A stretch of DNA of 64,000 bases from Ancrocorticia sp047602305 (GTDB lineage: Bacteria; Actinomycetota; Actinomycetes; Actinomycetales; Actinomycetaceae). The stretch is from contig JASGHO010000001.1 of assembly GCA_047602305.1 (NCBI GenBank), positions 3,410,001 to 3,474,000 on the forward strand, given 5' to 3'. Position numbers and translations under genes: made by a program. Under the pieces are notes generated by a model. That model worked only from the letters and a program-made list of their open reading frames with translations. It was not told the DNA's origin and did no database searches. Of this stretch, positions 16,737 to 23,825 are shown in pieces. Within the stretch, counting starts at the first letter, position 1. Every line of letters starts with the position of its first letter.

Positions 16737-17563
16737 CGCTGCTCAGGCGGTTCCTCGTTGCTTTGACCGTGGGGTTGATGGCGGGGCTGGGCGCCGTGCC
16801 GGCAGTGGCAGCAACGGCACCGGCCCCGGACGCGATCAGCTGGTATGAATCCTCCGGCTTGAGCGTGGCGCGCTCGCACGCGGGCGAGGATTTGCCCAAC
16901 GTTTCATCGAACGATCTTTCTTCCTTGACGATCGGTACCCCGATCAATGCCCAGGCCTTCACGGACTCCGCGGGCAATCTCGCGGCATCGAGTTTCTGGG
17001 TGGCCCCGCTGTTCCTTGATGGGGAGCCAGTAGGGACTCTCGCCACGGATTTCCGCGCCGGGGAGTCGAAGAACGCGAAAGTTACCGGGGAAGAGTATTT
17101 TGCCACGGAACTGACCGAGTTGACCGCGGAGCAGCGCGTGGTGGTCGAGCCCGCTCTGGGCGGAAAAGACAACCTGGGTGCCTGGTTCCTCGTGACCTCG
17201 GAGGGTATCGTCTCTCCGCTGGATCCGGTGGCCCGCTCGGTTCTGGCGGGCGAGGTGAAGCTCGCCTCCTTTGACGAAATCCGCCGCGAACTTCTCGGAT
17301 CCGATAAAGACCCGGTGGCGGCCAACGACTCACCCGCTGCCCCAACGGGCATCGGCGGCCACATCATCATTTACGTCATTATCGCGTTGGTCGTCCTCCT
17401 GGTCCTCGTGGGTACTCTCGTCTGGTTGCGATACGACCGCGGCGACGCCGACGAGCGCACTCGCGAACGCAAGAAGAACGACGACGGCGCCCGCCTCACC
17501 ACAACTGACGAAGTGACGGTTCTCGAACTGCCCCAGTCCGGCCGCGACGAGGCGCGGGAATAG
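16733..17563 (+). CDS. Secreted, C-terminally membrane-anchored protein of unknown function
   Basis: 276 residues that I do not recognise. An N-terminal signal peptide (LLRRFLVALTVGLMAGLGAV, cleavage near AVAATA) is followed by an extracytoplasmic region of about 180 residues, a membrane helix near 210-230 (IIIYVIIALVVLLVLVGTLV) and a charged cytoplasmic tail. The ATG overlaps the tsaE stop, so it is translationally coupled to the t6A and alr genes. The tail NDDGAR is encoded by a copy of the recurring motif (GACGACGGCGCC, 17480-17491). The topology is well supported; the function is unknown. Confidence 0.75.
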   Translation: MTLLRRFLVALTVGLMAGLGAVPAVAATAPAPDAISWYESSGLSVARSHAGEDLPNVSSNDLSSLTIGTPINAQAFTDSAGNLAASSFWVAPLFLDGEPVGTLATDFRAGESKNAKVTGEEYFATELTELTAEQRVVVEPALGGKDNLGAWFLVTSEGIVSPLDPVARSVLAGEVKLASFDEIRRELLGSDKDPVAANDSPAAPTGIGGHIIIYVIIALVVLLVLVGTLVWLRYDRGDADERTRERKKNDDGARLTTTDEVTVLELPQSGRDEARE

Positions 17564-17675
17564 CTGGGGTGCGTTGGGCCCGGCTCCCGTTAGTTTGGTC
17601 TCCCGCTGCGGGATATCTCCCACTAGCTTCACCTTCGGATAACTTCACCTCCCACCAGCCTTTCTACGAATAGGA

Positions 17676-18368
17676 ATGAAGAAGATGTACATCCTGACCA
17701 TCGATACCTCGGACCGCTCAATTGTGGGAGTGGCACGCGATGAGCTTGGCACCATGACCGAGGTGGCGCGCGAACTCTCCTCCGATTCACGCCACCACGC
17801 TGAGACGCTCACCCCGATGGTGGCCGCGGCTCTCGCCAGTGCCGGTATCGAGAAGCCCGACGCGATCGTTGCGGGCACCGGACCGGCTGCCTTCACCGGA
17901 TTGCGCGCTGGCCTCATGACGGCCCGCGCCCTCGCTCGCGCCTGGGATGTGCCGCTCTATGGTGTTTCTTCACTTGAGGTGCTGGCGCTCGCGGGCACCC
18001 GGCTCGGATTCAATGAGGTTCTTGCGGTGATCGACGCACGGCGTAAGGAACTGTTCGCCCTGCGCGCGCGGCCCATGGGTGGCGACGACGTCGCCATTCT
18101 CTCCGGTCCCGAGATCGTCAAGCCCGCCGATCTTGCGGGGCTCTTGGCGCGCGCCGAGGCCGGCCTCGTTTCCTCCCATCCGGACCTTTACCCGGAGCTT
18201 GCCTCCGCCGCTGATGTGCAGTGCGAGCCCGCCGTGATGGCATCTCTGGCGCTTTCCCACGTGACGCGCCAGGAAGCCGGCGAGGATATCGACCTGGGCA
18301 CCGAACCGCAGTACCTGCGCCGCCCCGACATCCACGGAGGCGGCGTCAGCCAGCCTGCCGCGCGATGA
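17676..18368 (+). CDS. tsaB: tRNA t6A synthesis protein TsaB
   Basis: 230 residues. TsaB is an inactive ASKHA-fold partner of TsaD. Seen here: TIDTSDRSIVGVAR at the N-terminus, RHHAETLTPMVAAAL, and AGTGPAAFTGLRAGLMTARALA, all TsaB hallmarks. The start could be ATG 17676 or ATG 17685 (MYILTIDTS), the second being closer to the family start. It overlaps rimI by ATGA. Confidence 0.95.
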   Translation: MKKMYILTIDTSDRSIVGVARDELGTMTEVARELSSDSRHHAETLTPMVAAALASAGIEKPDAIVAGTGPAAFTGLRAGLMTARALARAWDVPLYGVSSLEVLALAGTRLGFNEVLAVIDARRKELFALRARPMGGDDVAILSGPEIVKPADLAGLLARAEAGLVSSHPDLYPELASAADVQCEPAVMASLALSHVTRQEAGEDIDLGTEPQYLRRPDIHGGGVSQPAAR

Positions 18369-18874
18369 ATTCGAAGGAACACGCCTCCAGTGCTGAGAGG
18401 CTCGCCGACCTGGGGTTGCGGCTCGCTGTGCCGCGCCCCGGTTGGGCGAGCCGTATCGCAGCCTTTGACCTGCTTGCCTTCGGCGCTGACGCATGGCCGG
18501 TGGCCGTGTGGGCGCACGAGCTCGCGGGAGAGAACGCCAGCTACCTGTCGCTTGTCCCGGCCGAACCCGGTATCGCCGCGGTACCTGAGATCGTGGCGAT
18601 AGGAGGAGTCTCTCAAGGCATCGACGCCGAGATCCTCACCATCGCCGTGGCCTCCGCGCACCGCGGCCTCGGCTTGGGCGGCCTGCTGCTCGATGAACTT
18701 CTCGCCGTCGCGGACGAGCAAGGATCGGAATCGGTGTTTCTCGAGGTGCGTTCGCGCGACGGCGTCGCACAAAGTCTGTACGAGGGGCGCGGCTTCGAGG
18801 AAGTGGGGCGGCGTCCGCGTTACTACCACGATGATGACGCCCTCATCATGCGTCGCGACCGGCCCGCTGTGTGA
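18365..18874 (+). CDS. rimI: RimI-type GNAT N-acetyltransferase
   Basis: 169 residues from ATG 18365 overlapping the tsaB stop. GNAT motif A is LTIAVASAHRGLGLGGLLLDELL with the acetyl-CoA loop RGLGLG, and motif B is SLYEGRGFEEVGRRPRYY. RimI acetylates the N-terminus of S18 in enterobacteria; position between tsaB and tsaD is the standard actinobacterial place for this protein. The N-terminal ~20 residues are longer than in E. coli RimI. Confidence 0.9.
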   Translation: MNSKEHASSAERLADLGLRLAVPRPGWASRIAAFDLLAFGADAWPVAVWAHELAGENASYLSLVPAEPGIAAVPEIVAIGGVSQGIDAEILTIAVASAHRGLGLGGLLLDELLAVADEQGSESVFLEVRSRDGVAQSLYEGRGFEEVGRRPRYYHDDDALIMRRDRPAV

Positions 18875-18900
18875 TCGAGAAGCGTAGCCCGCAAAAATGT

Positions 18901-18959
18901 ATCTCCGTAATCCCGCCACCTGTGTGGCATGGGTACGTGGGGTGCGGGATTTCGGAGAT
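18901..18959. repeat. Long inverted repeat between rimI and tsaD
   Basis: ATCTCCGTAATCCCGC (18901-18916) is complementary, with one mismatch, to GCGGGATTTCGGAGAT (18944-18959) around a 27-base loop. It may end the nnr-rimI transcript or be another single-copy member of the palindromic element class in this genome. In addition CGAGAAGCGTAGCC occurs twice nearby, around 18878 and 19031. Confidence 0.7.
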
Positions 18960-19076
18960 GGATTTTAGAGATCATGCCGGTAGGCCGAGATCCACTGGCC
19001 AGATCTCTTGACCTGAGGCACATTCGGGAACGAGAAGCGTAGCCTGTTCCACATCGGGCGGTAGCGCGCGGGGGAC

Positions 19077-19090
19077 TAAACTGGTCACTT
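19077..19090 (+). promoter_or_regulatory. Leaderless promoter of tsaD
   Basis: TAAACT at 19077-19082 is a good -10 box and ends 8 bases before the GTG start at 19091. There is no purine-rich ribosome binding site in between. The same hexamer precedes guaB3 at nearly the same distance. Confidence 0.6.
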
Positions 19091-20131
19091 GTGAGTATTA
19101 CAGTCCTTGGTATTGAGACCTCCTGTGACGAGACAGGCATCGCCATTGTGCGTGACGGCGAGCTGTTGGCCGACGTCACCGCCACCTCCATGGATGAGTA
19201 CGCGCGCTACGGCGGCATCATCCCCGAGATCGCTTCGCGCGCCCATCTCCAGACCATGGTTCCCACGCTGGATGCGGCTCTGGAGAAGGCCGGCGTGACG
19301 CTGGATGATCTTGACGCTATTGCTGTCACCGCTGGTCCCGGACTCGTAGGCTCGCTCACCGTTGGTGTGTCTGCTGCCAAGGCCCTCGCCCTGGCCACGG
19401 GCAAGCCGCTCTACGGCATCAACCACATTATCGGGCACCTGTGCGTTGACGAGTTGGTGGATGGTCCGTTCCCGGAGCACTTCATTGGACTGGTGGTGTC
19501 CGGTGGGCATTCCTCCATCCTGCGCGTGGGCAATATCGCCACCGACGTTGAGGAGCTCGGCGGCACGCTCGACGACGCCGCGGGCGAAGCATTCGACAAG
19601 GTGGGGCGTCTGCTTGGCCTGCCCTATCCCGGTGGCCCGCACATTGATCGCCTCGCCAAGGAAGGCGATCGCGATGCCATTCGCTTCCCGCGTGGTCTGA
19701 CGGCTGGCAAGGACAAGGTGCGCCACCAGTACGATTTCTCCTTCTCCGGCTTGAAGACAGCCGTTGCTCGCTACATCGAGGGCCTGGAATCCCGTGGCGA
19801 GGACGTCCCCACCGCGGATGTTGCGGCCGGATTCTCCGAGGCCATCAACGATGTGCTCACCGCCAAGGCGCTCAATGCCTGCGAGACCTTCGGGTATGAC
19901 ACGCTCGTTATTGGTGGCGGCTTCTCGGCGAACTCGCGTCTGCGCGAGCTGGTGGCCGAGCGGGCTGCTGCCCGCGGCATCACCGTGCGTATCCCGCCGA
20001 TCCGCTACTGCACGGATAACGGCGCCATGGTGGCATCGTTGGGCTGGGAGCTGGTCCGCAACGGTGTTGCTCCCTCCGGTCTTGATATCACGGTGGACAC
20101 CGGAATGGACCTGGGCAAGATCGTTATGTAA
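19091..20131 (+). CDS. tsaD: tRNA N6-adenosine threonylcarbamoyltransferase
   Basis: 346 residues, usual length, from GTG 19091. It is the catalytic subunit of t6A synthesis. Metal ligands lie in GINHIIGHLCVDE, the ATP region in VVSGGHSSILRVG, and further family motifs are IETSCDETGIAIV, PGLVGSLTVGVSAAKALA and DFSFSGLKTAVAR. It is separated from tsaB-rimI by 216 bases and has its own promoter, apparently leaderless. Confidence 0.97.
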   Translation: MSITVLGIETSCDETGIAIVRDGELLADVTATSMDEYARYGGIIPEIASRAHLQTMVPTLDAALEKAGVTLDDLDAIAVTAGPGLVGSLTVGVSAAKALALATGKPLYGINHIIGHLCVDELVDGPFPEHFIGLVVSGGHSSILRVGNIATDVEELGGTLDDAAGEAFDKVGRLLGLPYPGGPHIDRLAKEGDRDAIRFPRGLTAGKDKVRHQYDFSFSGLKTAVARYIEGLESRGEDVPTADVAAGFSEAINDVLTAKALNACETFGYDTLVIGGGFSANSRLRELVAERAAARGITVRIPPIRYCTDNGAMVASLGWELVRNGVAPSGLDITVDTGMDLGKIVM

Positions 20132-20205
20132 GCCGAACTCCAGACTTCCAGATGACCGTTCTTAGGTGATGCGAATCTGGTTATTGGGGCCTCGTAAAAT
20201 ATCAG

Positions 20206-20257
20206 TGCTCTGAGGGGATCGATACGGTAATAGTGCCACATCGATCCCCTCAGAGCA
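20206..20257. repeat. Dispersed palindromic element, family C, copy 1
   Basis: TGCTCTGAGGGGATCGAT (20206-20223) pairs perfectly over 18 bp with ATCGATCCCCTCAGAGCA (20240-20257); the loop is ACGGTAATAGTGCCAC. The copy at 51178-51223 has the same arms and a GGTAATAATGCC centre, and both are followed by CA-N-TCAAAT. Here it lies between convergent genes and could terminate both. Confidence 0.85.
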
Positions 20258-20314
20258 TTCAAATTCTCCGCACCCCACCCGACTCGTGCTGACGAGAGGG
20301 CGGGGCTTTGTCGA

Positions 20315-21517
20315 TCAATCCACCCGGTCTGCCAGCACCGCGCGGTGGCGGCCCATGAGGGGCGTGAGGATGAGGACCGCTTCTTTGCCTCCCGGTTGCT
20401 TGCGCAGGCCGAGCTTGCGCCGCAGCACCTCGGGATCGGTGTCCGTTCCGCGTTTCTTGATCTCCAGCCGGGTGATCCCGGCGTTCTTCAGCACCTTCTT
20501 GAGAGCCTTGACTTCCAGTGGGAGAACCTCGCGCACCTTGAATCTTGTGAGCAAGGAAGACTCGGGGCAGTCGCCACTGAGGTAGGCGATATGTGCGGAA
20601 ACGGGCGCGAGGCCGTGTTCGGCGCACAGCCGCGAGATACCGCCGCTTCGAATGATCGCTGGATCGGGCTCACAGATGTACTCGCCCAGCTCGGCGGGCG
20701 GCACGGGAGGCAGTTCCTCGTTCGCGCGGCGAGCCCCCGAATCGAAGATGAATGTCTGGTCTCGGCGCAGAATGAGTGAGCTACGGCCCGGGGCGGGTGC
20801 CGCCGCGCCGAGCCAGATGACGGCTTCCAGAAGGTCTCCATCGTGGCTGATCCATTGCACGTGGGAGTTTTCCGGGCAGAGCCCGTGGGCGATGCCCGGG
20901 GCCACTTTGATGCCGGCCGCGGAATAATGCGAGGCGATATCCAACGCGGCGGAGAGCTTCGGAGACCACTCTTCCGGATTCTTGAGCCTCCTACCAGTGG
21001 AATCCCTGCGCGCAGGATCGAGCCAGATGGCGTCCGCACCGATATCTTCCAGAGAAATTTCTAAGCCATCCCCGGTGAGAACTGCGGCTTCGGGGAAGGG
21101 AGCAAGGTTGGCCGCGGCTGCGGCGGCCGTCTCGGGATCGGTTTCAATGGACGTGACACGCAACCCGAGTCCCGCCATCGCAAGAGAATCGGCTCCGATG
21201 CCACACCCCAGGTCGACGACGTGGCGGGCTCCTGCTTCGCGCAATCGCGCGGCGTGATGGACACCGACGCTCAGCCGTGTCGACTGTTCCAGCCCGGCCG
21301 CGGTGAAGAACATGGAGGCGGCGAAGTCGCCGAACTTCTCTTGCGCCTTCTGCCGTAGCCTGGCCTGGGTCAAGGCCAGCGAAACGAGTTCGGGGGAGTA
21401 TCCCTCGCCGCGCAGGCGGTTGGTGAGAGAGAAAACATCACCCTGCTCGTAGGCTGGAAGGGCGGAGAGAAGCGCGCGCCCCTCGGGCGTCAGCAGCGGA
21501 CTAATGGTGGCGGACAC
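20315..21517 (-). CDS. Class I SAM-dependent methyltransferase with THUMP-like C-terminal domain
   Basis: About 400 residues from GTG 21517. The Rossmann methyltransferase core has motif I VVDLGCGIGADSLAMAGLG, an acidic residue ending beta-2 (VTSIETDPE) and the motif-IV-like IWLDPARRD. The C-terminal ~90 residues (VREVLPLEVKALKKVLKN; EIKKRGTDTDPEVLRRKLG) match the THUMP-like extension of this actinobacterial family, suggesting an RNA substrate, but the target is unknown. An in-frame ATG at 21565 is possible but would lie inside the CIRCE element, so the GTG is preferred. Confidence 0.8.
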   Translation of the reverse strand: MSATISPLLTPEGRALLSALPAYEQGDVFSLTNRLRGEGYSPELVSLALTQARLRQKAQEKFGDFAASMFFTAAGLEQSTRLSVGVHHAARLREAGARHVVDLGCGIGADSLAMAGLGLRVTSIETDPETAAAAAANLAPFPEAAVLTGDGLEISLEDIGADAIWLDPARRDSTGRRLKNPEEWSPKLSAALDIASHYSAAGIKVAPGIAHGLCPENSHVQWISHDGDLLEAVIWLGAAAPAPGRSSLILRRDQTFIFDSGARRANEELPPVPPAELGEYICEPDPAIIRSGGISRLCAEHGLAPVSAHIAYLSGDCPESSLLTRFKVREVLPLEVKALKKVLKNAGITRLEIKKRGTDTDPEVLRRKLGLRKQPGGKEAVLILTPLMGRHRAVLADRVD

Positions 21518-21558
21518 CGCTCCATCTTGGCACGGATGAGTATGAACGTGCCATATCA

Positions 21559-21599
21559 CTAGCACTCACCTTGACCGAGTGCTAAGCGCGGCTTATCCT
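21559..21599 (+). promoter_or_regulatory. CIRCE element overlapping the groES promoter
   Basis: TAGCACTC (21560-21567), nine bases, then GAGTGCTA (21577-21584) is the CIRCE operator bound by HrcA. TTGACC in its spacer (21571-21576) and TATCCT at 21594-21599 form a promoter with a 17-base spacer, so HrcA would sit on the -35 box. That is the classical heat-shock repression arrangement. The leader to groES is then about 155 bases. Confidence 0.9.
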
Positions 21600-21762
21600 T
21601 CTAGAGGACGTAGTTGAGAGATTGCGCTGACGGGCCCCGCCCGTGCGTGAGGTCTTGAGGGCTACGGCTTGTGCCCGGTTCGGGCCCGGCCCCCGCGACG
21701 GCGGGTCCCGCGGCCAGGTACTACTAACCACAGCACGAGTTCGAGAAGAAGGGGGATCCGAA

Positions 21763-22059
21763 GTGTCGGTCTCCATCAAGCCGCTTGAGGATCGCATTGT
21801 GATCCAGCAGGTGGAAGCAGAAACCACGACGGCCTCTGGCCTTGTCCTTCCGGACACCGCCAAGGAGAAGCCACAGGAGGGCAAGGTCCTCGCAGTGGGC
21901 CCCGGCCGCGTTGACGACAACGGCAACCGCGTCCCGGTTGACGTTGCTGTTGGCGACGTTGTCATCTACTCCAAGTACGGTGGCACCGAAGTCAAGTACG
22001 GCGGTGATGAGTTCATCATCCTTTCCTCGCGCGACATCCTCGCCATCGTCGAGAAGTAA
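21763..22059 (+). CDS. groES: Co-chaperonin GroES
   Basis: 98 residues from GTG 21763 with GGGGGA upstream. The GroES fold is evident from IKPLEDRIVIQQVEAETTTA, the mobile loop SGLVLPDTAKEKPQEGKVLA and YSKYGGTEVKYGGDEFIIL. It caps GroEL rings. No groEL follows within the window: a terminator comes 73 bases downstream, then an unrelated lipoprotein locus. The chaperonin must be encoded elsewhere. Confidence 0.97.
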   Translation: MSVSIKPLEDRIVIQQVEAETTTASGLVLPDTAKEKPQEGKVLAVGPGRVDDNGNRVPVDVAVGDVVIYSKYGGTEVKYGGDEFIILSSRDILAIVEK

Positions 22060-22131
22060 GAGGTTGCGCCCGTCGGTGACCTCTACGGTTACCCCGTCAG
22101 CGTGATCTTGGCTCAGCCAGTAGTCTGAGCG

Positions 22132-22164
22132 AAAAGGCATCCAGCATTGTGCTGGGTGCCTTTT
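22132..22164 (+). terminator. Intrinsic terminator after groES
   Basis: AAAAGGCATCCAGCA (22132-22146) pairs with TGCTGGGTGCCTTTT (22150-22164), one wobble, around a TTG loop. The A-rich left arm and TTTT at the right end suit termination in both directions. Confidence 0.85.
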
Positions 22165-22206
22165 CTTATAGGCGCTTCCGCTTCGACTCTTGGGCCCGTT
22201 CCTCGT

Positions 22207-22285
22207 GGAAGAGGCCACGCTCTCGTGGAGAGGTCACAGCACGTTGACGTGACCTGTACAGGTAATAGTGACCTCTCCGTGTGGG
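22207..22285. repeat. Dispersed palindromic element, family B, copy 2
   Basis: Aligns end to end with 4560-4639: GGAAGAGGCCACG, then GTGGAGAGGTCAC, TTGACGTGACCTGT and GTGACCTCTCC in the same order and spacing. Arms are conserved and the central ~20 bases differ. A derivative of the GCCGTCGTCG-type motif again lies close by, as at copy 1. Confidence 0.8.
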
Positions 22286-22380
22286 AACCCGCTAACTCAA
22301 GTACACACGGGCCCGACGTCTTCTTTTGGGCGCGACGTCGTCGTCGTTCAATCTTCGGCCTACTTCGTGGCCTACATTTC

Positions 22381-22402
22381 AAGGTAGGGCTAGCCCTACC
22401 TT
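22381..22402. promoter_or_regulatory. Perfect 22-base palindrome, possible operator
   Basis: AAGGTAGGG at 22381 runs into CTAG and its exact complement, ending CCCTACCTT at 22402. The AGGT...ACCT halves recall iron-dependent DtxR/IdeR boxes, but the centre has even symmetry and GGGCTAGCCC rather than the DtxR core, so the regulator is uncertain. It lies about 117 bases upstream of the probable lipoprotein promoter; a terminator role is less likely because no T run adjoins it. Confidence 0.5.
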
Positions 22403-22518
22403 CTTTCTATAGGTAACCCCATTCCCTTGCCCCTTTGTAGCCGGTTGAATAGAACCTGACATCATTTCTTAACAAGGAGTATGCAACTTTTCGCCCGTGG
22501 CATATCAACAAATGTCTC

Positions 22519-22524
22519 TATAAT
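22519..22524 (+). promoter_or_regulatory. -10 box upstream of the lipoprotein/exporter locus
   Basis: A perfect TATAAT stands in otherwise GC-rich DNA; no strong -35 is obvious (TGGCAT near 22499 at best). A start near 22531 would give a ~160-base leader containing the small hairpin CAATGGG/CCCATTG (about 22592-22612). Confidence 0.5.
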
Positions 22525-22692
22525 CCGACTCTCGCACTATGGCATGCTTGAAAGGCGTGGAGTTTTCGACACTACCTCACCAAGAGATTGCCTCAATGGG
22601 CCACGACCCATTGGCGGGATCTCTGAAACCAAGAACGCTGGGCCGCATCTTGCGACACGGTCACGCACGAAGTACAGACGAAGGAGCCTGTC

Positions 22693-23700
22693 ATGCGTAA
22701 AACTAGCCACATCCTTTTCGGTGCCTGCATGATTGGCGCCCTCGCTCTCACCGGCTGTTCAGGCAGTGAGGACAAAGGCAAGGATTCCTCCGAGGAAAAC
22801 TACGGTCCTCTCGGGGACTACCTCATGGCCATGGATATGGGTCAAGAGTTGACCCAGGAGGACTACGACCAGCAGGACATCAAGAGGGAAGAACTCATCG
22901 CCGAATGCATGGCCAAAGAAGGCTTCGAATACAAGCCGGACACCAACAACGGTGGCACAGTGGTCAACAGCGATGACTACGACGGACCTGAATGGGGCTC
23001 CTTGGAGTTCGCCCAGCAGTACGGGTACGGCTTCTTTAATTCTCCGTGGCAGGAGAATGCAGGAGAACCGCAGGAGTACGTCGATCCCAATCAGGACTAC
23101 ATCGATGGCCTCAGTGAATCGGAGCAACAGGCCTATTATGAGACTCTTCATGGCCCCCAGCCCACCGAAGAGGAGATGAAGGCCATGGAAGAGAACCCGG
23201 AAGAGGGCGGCTACGAGTATGACTGGTCCAAGGCCGGTTGTTACGGGGCGGCCCAGCACGAGGTGGATACCGAGACCGGCGGTAACCCCTGGGAGGACCC
23301 GGAGTTCAAGGACCTGTTCGATGCCATGAACGCCTTCTACATGGAGGCTGAGCTGGATCCGGAGATCCAGGCTCTCGACAAGGAGTGGGCATCCTGCATG
23401 GCTGACGCGGGCTACCCCGATGTGACGTCCAAGAACCGTGCATTCGAAGTCATGATGGACGAGCAGAACGAGCTGTATAGCGGCGGCGAGGACGGAGAGT
23501 ACGTCGAGCCCGATCAGAAGAAGCTCGATGAAGTCAAGAAGAAGGAAATCGACATGGCCGTGGCTGACTGGAAGTGCGGCGACGCCATGGACTACCAGGA
23601 CAAATACGAGAAGATCGATTTCCGTAACCAGCAGAAGTTCCTGGACGATCACAAGGATCAGCTGGATGCTCTGATCGCCGCATACGGCAAGAAGAAGTAG
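22693..23700 (+). CDS. Acidic lipoprotein of unknown function
   Basis: 335 residues. The lipobox LALTGC puts the lipidated Cys at position 22, preceded by a typical signal (MRKTSHILFGACMIGALA). The mature protein is very acidic and carries a recurring pattern of short Cys motifs (ECMAKEGFEYKP; SKAGCYGAA; WASCMADAGYP; DWKCGDAM), suggesting disulfide pairs in an extracytoplasmic domain. It precedes a MacA/MacB-like exporter by about 125 bases with an intervening hairpin, so it is probably part of, or next to, that system. Function unknown. Confidence 0.85.
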   Translation: MRKTSHILFGACMIGALALTGCSGSEDKGKDSSEENYGPLGDYLMAMDMGQELTQEDYDQQDIKREELIAECMAKEGFEYKPDTNNGGTVVNSDDYDGPEWGSLEFAQQYGYGFFNSPWQENAGEPQEYVDPNQDYIDGLSESEQQAYYETLHGPQPTEEEMKAMEENPEEGGYEYDWSKAGCYGAAQHEVDTETGGNPWEDPEFKDLFDAMNAFYMEAELDPEIQALDKEWASCMADAGYPDVTSKNRAFEVMMDEQNELYSGGEDGEYVEPDQKKLDEVKKKEIDMAVADWKCGDAMDYQDKYEKIDFRNQQKFLDDHKDQLDALIAAYGKKK

Positions 23701-23712
23701 GGTAATCGGCCG

Positions 23713-23760
23713 CTGGGCACCGGATTCTTCGTTTGAGTTTGAAGGATGTGCGGTGCCCAG
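23713..23760 (+). terminator. Hairpin between lipoprotein and exporter genes
   Basis: CTGGGCACCG (23713-23722) pairs exactly with CGGTGCCCAG (23751-23760) around a 28-base loop. It could weaken read-through from the lipoprotein gene into the exporter genes. There is no T run. Confidence 0.45.
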
Positions 23761-23825
23761 AGGCTCGGTTGGATGACGCGGGTAGGCCATGCGTTACCTG
23801 CGGGTTTTTCAAGAAAGGTCCCTTG

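Larger units (their letters stand above)
22060..22692. other. Long intergenic region between groES and the lipoprotein gene
   Basis: 633 bases. In order: the groES terminator (22132-22164), palindromic element B2 (22207-22285), a GCGACGTCGTCGTCG block near 22331-22350 related to the recurring motif, a perfect 22-base palindrome (22381-22402) and a TATAAT promoter (22519-22524) with a ~160-base leader. An ATG at 22481 with AAGGAG upstream opens an 83-codon frame that overlaps the lipoprotein start; its translation has no recognisable protein character, so I do not call it. Confidence 0.6.

Noticed and set aside
21565..21565. ATG 21565 as start of the THUMP-like methyltransferase
   Set aside because: It falls inside the CIRCE element and adds residues unlike the family start; GTG 21517 leaves the domain intact.
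22481..22732. 83-codon frame with AAGGAG upstream, before the lipoprotein gene
   Set aside because: It overlaps the lipoprotein signal sequence in another frame, contains a perfect TATAAT inside, and its translation shows no protein-like pattern. A leader peptide cannot be excluded, but the evidence is too weak to call.
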